This document shows positions 9,080 through 18,009 of a stretch of 64,000 nucleotides of DNA, in pieces. The number at the start of each line of letters is the position of its first letter. The first letter of the stretch is position 1. The notes below the pieces were generated by a model, which saw only the letters and a program-made list of their open reading frames with translations, made no database searches and was not told where the DNA came from. Location of the stretch: the NCBI RefSeq assembly GCF_001894925.1, contig NZ_BCXD01000018.1:50961-114960 (forward strand), given 5' to 3'. The position numbers and the translations under genes are program-made. The DNA comes from Rhodococcus rhodnii NBRC 100604 (GTDB lineage: Bacteria; Actinomycetota; Actinomycetes; Mycobacteriales; Mycobacteriaceae).

Positions 9080-11623
9080 GTGACGAACAAGCGTGGCCGG
9101 CTGCGGGTGTATCTCGGCGCGGCACCGGGCGTCGGCAAGACGTACGCGATGCTCGACGAGGCCCAGCGACTGCGAGCGCTGGGGTGCGACGTCGTGACGG
9201 GCGTCGTCGAGACCCACGGCCGCGCGCGCACCGCCGAGCGTGCCCGTGGGCTCGACGCGCTGCCGCCGATCGAGTTCGTCCATCGCGGCATCACCTTCGC
9301 CGAACTCGACGTCGAGGCAGTGACAGCCCGCGATCCCGATCTCGTACTCGTCGACGAGTTCGCTCACACCAACGCGCCCGGATCCCGCAACGGCAAGCGG
9401 TGGCAGGACGTCGAAGAGATCCTCGACGCGGGGATCGACGTCTTCACGACCGTCAACATCCAGCATCTCGAATCGCTCGCCGACGTCGTCGCCCGCATCA
9501 CGGGTGTCGTGCAGCGCGAGACAGTTCCCGACGCCGTCGTGCGGGCCGCGACGCAGGTCGAACTCGTCGACCTCACGCCCGAGGCGCTGCGTGCCCGGCT
9601 GACGGAGGGCGACGTCTACGCGGCGTCGAAGGTCGATGCGGCGCTGAGCAACTACTTCCGCACCGGCAATCTCACGGCGCTGCGCGAGCTGGCGCTGTTG
9701 TGGACGGCGGACCAGGTGGACGCGGCACTCGCGAAGTACCGCGCGGACAACCGGATCACCGCGACGTGGGAGACCCGCGAGCGGGTGGTCGTGGCCGTCA
9801 CCGGCGGCGAGGAGACGGGTGTGCTCATCCGCCGCTCACGCCGCATCGCGTCGCGTTCGGGCGCCGAACTGCTGGTCGTCCACGTCGTGCGCGGCGACGG
9901 TCTGGCGGGCGCCGACGAGAACTCCCTCGCGGCGATGCGCACTCTCGCGGCGGACGTCGGCGCGAGCGTGCACACCGTCGTCGGCGACGACGTGCCACGC
10001 GCGCTGCTGGACTTCGCACGGTCGGTCAACGCGACGCAGCTCGTCGTCGGGACGTCGCGACGCTCGCGGTGGGCGCGGCTGATCGACGAGGGCATCGGCG
10101 CCGCCGTGGTGCGCGGCTCGGGGACGATCGACGTCCACACCGTCACGCACGACGCGCGCTCACGCGCCCGGTGGCCGCGGCCACGGCCCGGGACCAGGGG
10201 AGTGCTCGCGTGGTGTGCCGCGGTCGCGGTGCCGGCCGCGGCCTCGGCGCTGATGTACCTCGTCGACGACACGATCGGGCTCGTCGGCGAGAGCGCGTTG
10301 TTCGTGCTCGTCGTGCTCGCGGTCGCCCTGCTCGGCGGTGTCGTGCCCGCGGCGCTGTCGGCGCTCGTGTCGGGCGTGATGCTCAACTACCTGTTCACCG
10401 AGCCCGTGCACTCGCTGACGATCTCCGATCCGGCCAACGTCGTGACGATCGTCGCGCTGCTGCTCGTCGCGGTCGCCGTCGCGGCGCTCGTGGATCTCGC
10501 GGCGACCCGCGAACGCACGGCGCGGGCGGCGACCCGCGAGGCCGAACTTCTCGGCACCTTCGCCGCCGCCGTGCTGTACGGCGCCGACCTCCCGGCGCTG
10601 CTCGAACGGCTGCGCGAGACGTACGGGCAGCGTGAGGTCGCGGTCGTCTCGCCCGCCCGCGGCGTGCTGGGGACCGCAGGGGAGGACCCGCCGACCGATG
10701 CCTCGGCCGCCGACACGATCACCGAGGTCGATGCGTCCGCGGGGACGGCGGGTGGCACGTACTCGCTGCTGCTGCGCGGGCCCGAACTCACCGGGCGCGA
10801 CCGGCGCGTGCTCGCGGCGGTCGCGCATCACGCGGTCGCGCTCGTCGAGCGCGACGAGATGGCCCGGCAGGCGCGCGAGGGACGCGCGCTCGTGGAAGGG
10901 GATCGCCTGCGCCGCGCGCTGCTCTCGGCCGTCGGCCACGATCTGCGGACCCCGCTCGCCGCCGTCAAGGCAGCCGTGTCGAGCCTGCGCAGCGACGACG
11001 TCGACTTCTCTCCCGAGGACACCGCCGAACTGCTCGCGACGATCGAGGAATCGGCCGACGCCCTCACCGACCTCGTCGCGAACCTGCTCGATTCGTCGCG
11101 GCTCGCGGCGGGTGCGCTCGAACCCGCGCCGCGGACGGTGTACCTGGACGAGGTCGTGCACCGCGCGCTCGCCGGAATAGACCGCACCACAGCCGGATAC
11201 GGTCGTGCCGGACCCTCGCGTGTCCACGTCGACGTGGGCGCCGCGACGGCGTACGCCGATCCAGGGCTGCTCGAGCGCGCCGTCGCGAACCTCGTCGACA
11301 ACGCACTGCGTCACGGCGGTGGGAGCGAGGTACGGGTCAGCGCCGCGACGCTCGGGGAGCGTGCGCTGCTCACCGTCGCCGACAGCGGCCCGGGCCTGCC
11401 GGCCGGCCACGCGGACGCCGTCTTCGAGCCGTTCCAGCGGCGCGGCGACCGCGACACGAGTTCCGGTGTCGGACTGGGCCTGTCGGTCGTCCGTGGTTTC
11501 GTCGAGGCGATGGGCGGGACGGTGTCCGCGACCCCGACACCCGGCGGCGGAACCACGATGGCCGTCGACCTGCCCGCCGCGCAGCCGCACGAGCACGAGC
11601 AGAGACAGGAACAGGGCCGATGA
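9080..11623 (+). CDS. kdpD: Osmosensitive K+ channel histidine kinase KdpD
   Basis: The 847-residue sensor starts with the KdpD N-terminal ATPase-like domain (Walker A, GAAPGVGKT, residues 13-21; 'VDEFAHTNAPGSRN' near 95), followed by a universal-stress-protein fold (about 235-360). Four membrane helices (about 375-475), a GAF-like linker, and a kinase core with H-box His620 (GHDLRTP) and N/G boxes (NLVDNALRHG, DSGPGLP) complete it. It phosphorylates KdpE in response to K+ limitation. The GTG start follows a GAGGAT sequence; its stop overlaps the kdpE ATG. It is intact, unlike its partner. Confidence 0.95.
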   Translation: MTNKRGRLRVYLGAAPGVGKTYAMLDEAQRLRALGCDVVTGVVETHGRARTAERARGLDALPPIEFVHRGITFAELDVEAVTARDPDLVLVDEFAHTNAPGSRNGKRWQDVEEILDAGIDVFTTVNIQHLESLADVVARITGVVQRETVPDAVVRAATQVELVDLTPEALRARLTEGDVYAASKVDAALSNYFRTGNLTALRELALLWTADQVDAALAKYRADNRITATWETRERVVVAVTGGEETGVLIRRSRRIASRSGAELLVVHVVRGDGLAGADENSLAAMRTLAADVGASVHTVVGDDVPRALLDFARSVNATQLVVGTSRRSRWARLIDEGIGAAVVRGSGTIDVHTVTHDARSRARWPRPRPGTRGVLAWCAAVAVPAAASALMYLVDDTIGLVGESALFVLVVLAVALLGGVVPAALSALVSGVMLNYLFTEPVHSLTISDPANVVTIVALLLVAVAVAALVDLAATRERTARAATREAELLGTFAAAVLYGADLPALLERLRETYGQREVAVVSPARGVLGTAGEDPPTDASAADTITEVDASAGTAGGTYSLLLRGPELTGRDRRVLAAVAHHAVALVERDEMARQAREGRALVEGDRLRRALLSAVGHDLRTPLAAVKAAVSSLRSDDVDFSPEDTAELLATIEESADALTDLVANLLDSSRLAAGALEPAPRTVYLDEVVHRALAGIDRTTAGYGRAGPSRVHVDVGAATAYADPGLLERAVANLVDNALRHGGGSEVRVSAATLGERALLTVADSGPGLPAGHADAVFEPFQRRGDRDTSSGVGLGLSVVRGFVEAMGGTVSATPTPGGGTTMAVDLPAAQPHEHEQRQEQGR

Positions 11624-12296
11624 CCAGAGTCCTCGTCGTCGACGACGAACCACAGATCGTCCGCGCACTGCGCATCAACCTCGCGGCACGTGGGTACGAG
11701 GTCGTCACGGCGACCACCGGGGCGGGGGCGCTCCGCGCGGCCGCCGAGACGCGGCCCGACGTCGTCGTCCTCGATCTGGGGCTGCCCGACCTCGACGGCG
11801 TCGACGTGCTCGCCGGAATCCGCGGCTGGCTCTCGGTTCCCGTCATCGTGCTCTCGGCGCGCACCGACTCGGCCGACAAGGTCGGCGCCCTCGACGCCGG
11901 CGCAGACGACACGTGACGAAACCGTTCGGGATGGACGAGTTCCTCGCCCGGCTGCGCGCCGCGGTCCGCCGGTCGGCCGCGATGCCGGAGGAGCAGCCCG
12001 CCGTCGTCACCGATGCGTTCACCGTCGACCTCGCCGCACGCACCGTCACGCGCGACGGCGCGCCCGTGCACCTCACCCCCACCGAGTGGGCGCTGCTCGA
12101 GATGCTCGTCCGCAACCGCGGCAAGCTCGTCGGCCGCCGCGAGCTCCTGCGCGAGGTGTGGGGGCCCGCGTACGAGCAGGAGACCCACTATCTGCGCGTG
12201 TATCTCGCACAGCTCCGCCGCAAGCTCGAGCCCGAACCGTCCGCACCGCGCCATCTCGTCACCGAGGCAGGGATGGGCTATCGCTTCGTCGAATAG
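11620..12296 (+). pseudogene. kdpE: Response regulator KdpE, broken by a one-base deletion
   Basis: Two overlapping-frame pieces make one OmpR-family regulator. Residues 1-98 are a receiver domain (acidic DD at 8-9, phospho-acceptor Asp52, Ser/Lys ends) terminated by TGA at 11914. The other frame resumes with 'VTKPFGMDEF' and a complete winged-helix domain ending at 12296. The family motif at the break is DD-Y-V-T-K-P-F. The DNA reads GACGAC|ACGTGACG, and adding one T between 11910 and 11911 restores Tyr and the full frame of about 225 residues. Either a sequencing error or a recent inactivation; the rest shows no decay. If real, kdp control by phosphorylated KdpE is lost. Confidence 0.9.
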
Positions 12297-12384
12297 CGAC
12301 TGTCACATTCCCGGAAACCCTGCGACTCGGCACCCGGTGCTCCTAGCGTCGAGACGACACGGTCCGGAGGGAAGGTGGCGCGCC

Positions 12385-13788
12385 ATGCGGAAGACACACG
12401 GCCGGCGGCGCGGAGCGGAGACCGCCGAGTCGGTGGCCGTCAATCCGGTGTTCGCGCGGCCGGGTGAGGCGACCGAACTCCCGCGGTTCGTCCTGCCGGA
12501 CGACGAGTCGCTGCCCGAGACGGCGTATCAGATCGTCCACGACGAAGCGATGCTCGACGGCAACGCCCGGCTCAACCTCGCGACGTTCGTCGGCACGTGG
12601 ATGGACGAGGAAGCCGACAAGCTGTATCTGCGGGCCGCCGACAAGAACATGATCGACAAGGACGAGTACCCGCAGACGGCGGCGATCGAGGCGCGGTGCT
12701 GGGCGATGCTCGCGCGGTTGTGGAACGCACCCGATCCGGACGCCACGATCGGCACCTCCACGATCGGATCGTCCGAGGCGTGCATGCTCGGCGGCCTCGC
12801 CCTCAAGCGCCGCTGGCAACACGCCCGTCGCGTCGCCGGAAAGTCCACCGAGAAGCCCAATCTCGTGATGTCGAGCGCGGTGCAGGTGTGCTGGGAGAAG
12901 TTCTGCAACTACTGGGACGTCGAGCCGCGGTACGTCCCGATCACCGAGGAACACCGGACGCTCGACGGCCACGGCCTGGCCGGGTACGTCGACGAGAACA
13001 CGATCGGCGTCGTCGCGATCATGGGTGTCACCTACACCGGAATGTACGAGCCGGTCGCCGAGATCGCCCGCGCCCTCGACGACGTCGAGCGGCGCACCGG
13101 CCTCGACGTCCCGATCCACGTCGACGGCGCGTCCGGTGCGATGATCGCGCCGTTCTGCCAGCCGGACGTCGCGTGGGACTTCCGCCTCGACCGCGTCGCG
13201 TCGATCAACACGTCCGGGCACAAGTACGGGCTCGTCTATCCGGGACTCGGATGGGTGGTGTGGCGCGATCGGGACGCGCTGCCCGACGATCTCGTCTTTG
13301 AGGTCAGCTACCTCGGCGGCACGATGCCGACCTTCGCGCTCAACTTCTCCCGTCCCGGCGCGCAGGTGCTGCTCCAGTACTACATGTTCCTGCGGCTCGG
13401 CTTCGCGGGATATCGCCGCGTGCAACGCACCTCGCTCGACGTCGCGCAGTACCTCGCGGGCGAGATCGACCGGATCGGCGCGTTCGAGTTGTGGAATCAC
13501 GGCACCGACATTCCCGTGTTCGCGTGGCGGCTGCGGCCGGGGCACACCGAGAACTGGAGCCTCTACGACCTGTCCGAGCGGCTCCGCACGCGCGGCTGGC
13601 TCGTCCCGGCATACCCGATGCCCGACGACCTCACCGACGTGACCGTGCAGCGCATCGTCGTGCGCAACGGGCTCAGCCGTGATCTCGCGACGTCACTGGT
13701 CGCCGACATCGAGACCGAGGTGCGGTGGCTCGACGCGCTTCCGGCATCGATGCCCACCGAACACCGGCATCCCGGCTTCCATCACTGA
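12385..13788 (+). CDS. gadB: Glutamate decarboxylase
   Basis: The 467-residue PLP enzyme converts glutamate to GABA and CO2, consuming a proton. The length equals that of E. coli GadB. The PLP lysine is Lys280 in 'NTSGHKYG', preceded by the cofactor-binding 'HVDGASGAM'. The N-terminal segment 'LNLATFVGTWMDEEA' and 'GTSTIGSSEACMLGG' are typical of class II decarboxylases of this family. The start ATG at 12385 has GGAGGGAAGG about ten bases upstream. It is followed at 11 bp by an amino-acid permease, suggesting a glutamate/GABA acid-resistance or GABA-shunt pair. Confidence 0.96.
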   Translation: MRKTHGRRRGAETAESVAVNPVFARPGEATELPRFVLPDDESLPETAYQIVHDEAMLDGNARLNLATFVGTWMDEEADKLYLRAADKNMIDKDEYPQTAAIEARCWAMLARLWNAPDPDATIGTSTIGSSEACMLGGLALKRRWQHARRVAGKSTEKPNLVMSSAVQVCWEKFCNYWDVEPRYVPITEEHRTLDGHGLAGYVDENTIGVVAIMGVTYTGMYEPVAEIARALDDVERRTGLDVPIHVDGASGAMIAPFCQPDVAWDFRLDRVASINTSGHKYGLVYPGLGWVVWRDRDALPDDLVFEVSYLGGTMPTFALNFSRPGAQVLLQYYMFLRLGFAGYRRVQRTSLDVAQYLAGEIDRIGAFELWNHGTDIPVFAWRLRPGHTENWSLYDLSERLRTRGWLVPAYPMPDDLTDVTVQRIVVRNGLSRDLATSLVADIETEVRWLDALPASMPTEHRHPGFHH

Positions 13789-13799
13789 CGGCGAACGCG

Positions 13800-15359
13800 A
13801 TGGACGGACGGCGCGAACCCGAGCCCGCGGTGGTGTTGCGGCCCGACGGCACCGAAGCCCCGACGGCGTCGGACGTTCCACCGCATCCCTTCGGGACGGT
13901 CACGGGGCACAGCGGTCCCGCGATCGGTGCCCCCGCGGTCGGCGCCCGCACGTTCATGACGGTCACGCAGCTCGCGATACTGACGGTCGTGACGGTCGCG
14001 TCGCTGCGCTCGCTGCCCGCGATCGCCGGCTACGGGCTCGGATCGGTGACCCTCTACATCGTGCCCGCGGTGCTCTTCCTGATACCTACCGCACTCGTCG
14101 CCGCGGAGCTCGCGACCGGGTGGAAGGGTGGCGTGTTCACCTGGGTGCGTGAAGCATTCGGCACGTTGTGGGGATTCACGGCGATCTGGCTGCAATGGAT
14201 CCAGAACGTCGTCTGGTACCCGATGCAGATCGCGTTCATCGGGGCGAGCTTCGCGTTCGTCCTGGGGAAGAGCCCGCTCGCGGACAACGGCCTGTACACG
14301 GCGGCGGTGATCCTGGTGCTGTACTGGGGTTCGACCCTGATCGCGCTGCGTGGCGGATCGTTGTTCGCGAAGGTCGGCAGTTGGACCGGCTGGCTGGGGA
14401 CGATCTTCCCCGCAGTGCTGCTCATCGTCCTCGGCGCGCTGTGGCTCGGGTCCGGTGAGCCGTCGCAGGTTCCGCTCGAATGGTCCGGTGTGGTTCCGCC
14501 GTGGACCGGCTTCTCGGCGATCGTCCTGGTGGTGTCGAACGTTCTCGCCTATGCGGGAATGGAAGTCAACGCCGTGCACGCAAACGACATGCGTGACCCC
14601 GGACGCGGCTTCCCGAAGGCCATCGCCGTGGCGACGGGCTTGATCCTGCTGGTGTTCGTGCTCCCGACCATCGCGATCGCCGTTGCGGTCCCTGGTGATC
14701 GCCTCGGCGTCACGACGGGTATCAATCTCGCCTTCGAGTCCTTCTTCGAGCACTGGAACATCCACTGGCTCGTCGCTCCGATGTCGATGCTCATCGCGCT
14801 CGGGGCGTTCGCGTCGGTCGTCACCTGGATCGCCGGGCCGTCGCGGGGACTGCTCGCGGCGGCGCGGGCAGGGATGCTGCCGCCGCTCCTGCAGCGCCGC
14901 AACAAGGCCGGAGTGCAGGTCGGCATCCTCGTCGTCCAGGGGTGCGTCGTCACCGTGCTCGCGCTCCTGTTCGTCGTCGTCCCCGACGTCGAGACTGCGT
15001 TCGTCGCGTTGATCGACATGGCGGCGTCGCTGTATCTGCTGATGTACCTGATGGTGTTCGCCGCGGCGATCCGGCTCCGGCGTACGCATCCGGACGTCGT
15101 CCGGACGTATCGGGTCAGGTGGTTGACGGCGATCGCGGGAGTGGGATTCGTCTCGTGCGCAGCGGCATTCGTGATGGCGTTCGTCCGGCCGGACGGTTTC
15201 GCCGGACTACCGGGAGTCCAGTATCCGCTCGTCGTCGCCGCGGTTGTCGTCGCTCTCGGCGCGCCGCCGTTCGTGTTCTACGCCCTTCGCCGGAGAGGGT
15301 GGGACCGGCGTACGGCGCGCGAGCGAGAAACGGCCGAGAACGTTCTGGTGAATCCCTGA
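13800..15359 (+). CDS. APC-family amino-acid permease, probable glutamate:GABA exchanger
   Basis: The 519-residue polytopic protein of the amino acid/polyamine/organocation superfamily has about 12 helices starting near residue 45 and the motif 'GWKGGVFTWVREAFG' near 112, typical of GadC-like and related antiporters. It lies 11 bp behind gadB in the same direction, and this context suggests exchange of external glutamate for internal GABA. I see no clear GadC-type C-plug, so substrate assignment rests on position. Start at ATG 13800 was preferred over an upstream in-frame ATG inside gadB. Confidence 0.82.
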   Translation: MDGRREPEPAVVLRPDGTEAPTASDVPPHPFGTVTGHSGPAIGAPAVGARTFMTVTQLAILTVVTVASLRSLPAIAGYGLGSVTLYIVPAVLFLIPTALVAAELATGWKGGVFTWVREAFGTLWGFTAIWLQWIQNVVWYPMQIAFIGASFAFVLGKSPLADNGLYTAAVILVLYWGSTLIALRGGSLFAKVGSWTGWLGTIFPAVLLIVLGALWLGSGEPSQVPLEWSGVVPPWTGFSAIVLVVSNVLAYAGMEVNAVHANDMRDPGRGFPKAIAVATGLILLVFVLPTIAIAVAVPGDRLGVTTGINLAFESFFEHWNIHWLVAPMSMLIALGAFASVVTWIAGPSRGLLAAARAGMLPPLLQRRNKAGVQVGILVVQGCVVTVLALLFVVVPDVETAFVALIDMAASLYLLMYLMVFAAAIRLRRTHPDVVRTYRVRWLTAIAGVGFVSCAAAFVMAFVRPDGFAGLPGVQYPLVVAAVVVALGAPPFVFYALRRRGWDRRTARERETAENVLVNP

Positions 15360-15441
15360 GCCGGGCTCGCCGACCGTACCGGCACACGAACGTCGACATC
15401 GAGCCTTTCGAGCCTGTCACCCGCGGGTGAGGAGTTACACC

Positions 15442-15933
15442 CTATCGGCTGCTCCCGCGGAAGGCCTCGGTGCCCGCTTCGACTCGGAACGGCTCGATTC
15501 GCTCCCGCTGCCGTTCGGCGCGCTCGATCAACTCGTCGAAATCGGCGGTCGAGAGGCGTTCGCCGAGCCCGGCGAGATCGCGCATCGTCGTCCACAACTG
15601 TTTCTTCGTCTCGAGGCCCATCACGAGGAATTCGAGTTCCTCGAATCGGCTGAGCGGCGAATAGCCGCGCAAGCGGCCGTGGGGTTTCCATCGTCCGATG
15701 CGTTCGGCTACGGTCGTCAACGCGGGCTCGAGCGGATCGGCGCGGATGCTCAACTCACGCATCACGGAACGGAACGTCTCGACATCCTCGGCGATACCGG
15801 TTGCGACCTCGTCGAGTGCCTCACCCAGAGCCGTGCCGGTGTTCTGGTCTCGCGTTCGCCGGGCCAGCTCACGCCACGCGACACCGAGCGCCAACTGATC
15901 GTTCATGTAGATACGGAGGAATCCGTCCATCAT
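15442..15933 (-). CDS. Conserved-looking helical protein of unknown function
   Basis: The 163-residue soluble protein is predicted to be almost entirely alpha-helical, with heptad-like regions (for example 'LGEALDEVATGIAEDVETFRSVM' and 'ADFDELIERAERQRERIE'). I recognise no catalytic motif and no named family. It stands alone on the minus strand, converging on the permease gene. Start ATG 15933 or 15930 (two consecutive Met codons) is chosen as the first plausible start; 15906 is another option. Codon usage (high GC at third positions) supports a real gene. Confidence 0.7.
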   Translation of the reverse strand: MMDGFLRIYMNDQLALGVAWRELARRTRDQNTGTALGEALDEVATGIAEDVETFRSVMRELSIRADPLEPALTTVAERIGRWKPHGRLRGYSPLSRFEELEFLVMGLETKKQLWTTMRDLAGLGERLSTADFDELIERAERQRERIEPFRVEAGTEAFRGSSR

Positions 15934-16063
15934 CCATGGCTGATCTTTCGGTGGTCGGCGTGTCAAGACCTGTCCGGAACCGGCGCGAGGGCGCGTCGGT
16001 ACGTGCTGTACTGGCACACGAGCCGAGCAGCCACCGGGCGAGCAGCCACCGGGGAGGAACACC

Positions 16064-16702
16064 ATGATCGACGGCCGACCCGAGATCGATGTCGTGACGA
16101 GATCCGTCGGCACCGCACCGGCCGAGACCACCGTCGGGCGCACTATCACCCTGTCGCGCCCGTTCGCGGTGCCGGTCTCGCGACTGTGGAGTTCGTGCAC
16201 GAGCGCAGACGAGATCGGGTCGTGGTTTCTCCCCGTCTCCGGCGACCTGCAGTTGTACGGGCGCTATCAGCTCGAAGGCAATGCGGGCGGGCAGATCACG
16301 ACGTGCGACCCGGAGCGCGAGTTCACGGCGACGTGGGAGTACGACGCCGAGTCCAGCTCCATCGACGTCTCGTTCGCATCGGCCGGCGACGGGAGCGTGC
16401 TCACCGTCCAGCACGATTCGGAGCCGTCCGACGAGATGTGGGAACAGTACGGTCCCGGCGCCCTCGGCATCGGCTGGGATCTGACGATCCTGGGCCTCGC
16501 GAACTACCTCGAGACCGGGGAACCGGTGGATCCGCGCGAGACCCTCGACTGGACCCTCTCCGAAGCCGGCCACGAGTTCGTCGGTCTCGCCGCTGCTGCC
16601 TGGGAGGCCGCGGACATCGCCACCGGAACGCCGCACAAGCAGGCGAAAGCCGCTGCCGAACGCTCCCGCACGGCGTATCTCGCGCTCGAGGACGAGCGCT
16701 GA
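16064..16702 (+). CDS. SRPBCC/AHSA1-domain protein
   Basis: The 212-residue protein carries the hydrophobic-cavity START-like fold of the AHSA1 family: 'ITLSRPFAVPVSRLWSSCTSADEIGSWF' near residue 27 is the characteristic N-terminal block in which a Trp ends the 'W..wt.pe.i..Wf' pattern, and 'GWDLTILGLANYLETG' marks the C-terminal helix. Such proteins bind hydrophobic ligands or act as regulators of toxin or stress systems; the ligand is unknown. The C-terminal 60 residues extend past the usual domain. It is followed by a DUF1992 gene 33 bp downstream. Confidence 0.8.
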   Translation: MIDGRPEIDVVTRSVGTAPAETTVGRTITLSRPFAVPVSRLWSSCTSADEIGSWFLPVSGDLQLYGRYQLEGNAGGQITTCDPEREFTATWEYDAESSSIDVSFASAGDGSVLTVQHDSEPSDEMWEQYGPGALGIGWDLTILGLANYLETGEPVDPRETLDWTLSEAGHEFVGLAAAAWEAADIATGTPHKQAKAAAERSRTAYLALEDER

Positions 16703-16735
16703 CACGGCCGGCGAGCTGCTGGCACACTGGACGTC

Positions 16736-17227
16736 GTGACGGAGCGCAAACCTCCCGACATCACCTTCGAGTCGTGGGTCGATCGGCAGATCCGGGTCGC
16801 GCAGCAACGCGGTGACTTCGACGACCTGCCCGGGACGGGGAAGCCGATCCCACCGGACACGGGTGAGTACGAATGGATCCGGCGCTACGCCGAACGCGAG
16901 CAGCTGCCGACCGATGCCATGCTGCCCACACCGCTACGGCTGCGCCGCCGGGTCGAACGCATCGCCGACGAGGTCCGGGACTGCCGCAGCGAAGCCGACG
17001 TGCGCAGTGCCGTGGCCGAGCTCAACCGCGAGATCGTCGAGCACCTTCGCGTGCCGTCGACACCGCACATTCCCGTACCGCTCGCCGACATCGAGGAGAC
17101 CGTCGCCACCTGGCGCCAGGGACGCAGGGAGAGCGCGGCGCGGGCCCTCGCGGCCGACAGTCCGGTGCAGCGGACGCGGCGGCACCGCGGCCCTCGCCGT
17201 CGGAGGTGGCCCTTCCGCGGCCGGTAG
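16736..17227 (+). CDS. DUF1992 (DnaJ-homologue C28-like) protein
   Basis: The 163-residue protein has the DUF1992 signature near its N-terminus: 'FESWVDRQIRVAQQRGDFDDLPGTGKPI', matching the family pattern of an Ile/Ala-rich helix followed by G-x-F-x-x-L-x-G-x-G-x-P. Function of the domain is not known; it also occurs beside J-domains. The last 25 residues are strongly basic (RTRRHRGPRRRRW), which could suit nucleic-acid or membrane-surface contact. GTG start at 16736. Confidence 0.82.
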   Translation: MTERKPPDITFESWVDRQIRVAQQRGDFDDLPGTGKPIPPDTGEYEWIRRYAEREQLPTDAMLPTPLRLRRRVERIADEVRDCRSEADVRSAVAELNREIVEHLRVPSTPHIPVPLADIEETVATWRQGRRESAARALAADSPVQRTRRHRGPRRRRWPFRGR

Positions 17228-17240
17228 GCTGCCGCTCGAA

Positions 17241-17285
17241 CCGGTGACGACGATGCCGGTGACGACGATGCCGGTGGCGACGAAG
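17241..17285 (+). repeat. 15-bp intergenic tandem repeat, three units
   Basis: CCGGTGACGACGATG is present twice exactly (17241, 17256) and once with two changes (17271). It lies between the DUF1992 gene and the YhhN gene and directly precedes the GAAGGAGAA ribosome site, so changes in copy number would alter the upstream spacing of the next gene. Confidence 0.85.
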
Positions 17286-17292
17286 GAGAACC

Positions 17293-18009
17293 ATGGCCCG
17301 CACCCTCACCGCCGATCGTGTGGTCTTCTACGCCGCGACGGCCGCGACCGTCGCCGGTGCGATCGTCGAATCCGAGGACGTGCAGCGCGTCGCCAAGCCG
17401 CTCATCGCGCCTGCGCTCGCCGTCGGTGTGCTGCGCCGACCCGGCGCGGACCGCGTCGACCGTGCCCTGCTCGTGGCGGGCCTCGCCGCCGCGACCGTCG
17501 GTGACGTCCACATGATTCGTCCCGACGACGACCGGTCGATCGTGCGCGGTGCGTCCGCGTTCGGCGTCATGCAGGCGTGCTACTCGGCCCTGTTGCTTCG
17601 GCGTGACGCGCGCCCGACGGCCCCCGCTGCACTGCCGCGCGTCGCCGGATGGGCCGCGGCGGCTCTCGCCCTCCGCTCGGGTTCGCGGCCCGTCGCGGCA
17701 CCGCTCTCTGCGTACGGCCTCGCATTGGGCACGTCCACGACGCTCGCGAGCGATCCCGCGCTCGCGCCCGGTGCCCGGGCGGTCGCCGGCGTCGTCGTCC
17801 CCGGCAGCGATCCGCGTTCGCGGCTCGCTGCGGGCGCCGCGTCGTTCACCGTCTCGGACGGGCTCATCGTCGTCCGGCGGCTGTTCGTGCGTGGCCGTCG
17901 TGCGCGTGCGTTTGCCGAAGGCGCGATCCTCGCGACCTACGCCACCGCGCAGGCACTTCTGGTGGACGGCATGAACACGGCGGGCACGAACTCACGGGGT
18001 AGGAGATGA
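17293..18009 (+). CDS. YhhN/lysoplasmalogenase-like membrane protein
   Basis: The 238-residue hydrophobic protein is consistent with the YhhN family: 'KPLIAPALAVGVL' near residue 36 corresponds to the conserved KP-x(3)-P element, and 'AASFTVSDGLIVVRRL' near 187 corresponds to the G-x-x-x-F-x-x-S-D motif holding catalytic residues of eukaryotic TMEM86 lysoplasmalogenases. It would cleave the vinyl-ether bond of lysoplasmalogens, though bacterial substrates are uncertain. The ATG follows a strong GAAGGAGAA. Its stop overlaps the next gene's ATG. Confidence 0.78.
   Translation: MARTLTADRVVFYAATAATVAGAIVESEDVQRVAKPLIAPALAVGVLRRPGADRVDRALLVAGLAAATVGDVHMIRPDDDRSIVRGASAFGVMQACYSALLLRRDARPTAPAALPRVAGWAAAALALRSGSRPVAAPLSAYGLALGTSTTLASDPALAPGARAVAGVVVPGSDPRSRLAAGAASFTVSDGLIVVRRLFVRGRRARAFAEGAILATYATAQALLVDGMNTAGTNSRGRR

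Noticed and set aside
15427..16815. 462-codon plus-strand frame across the 15.4-16.8 kb region
   Set aside because: It is antisense to the helical protein gene and out of frame with the AHSA1 gene; composition is Arg-rich and lacks motifs.
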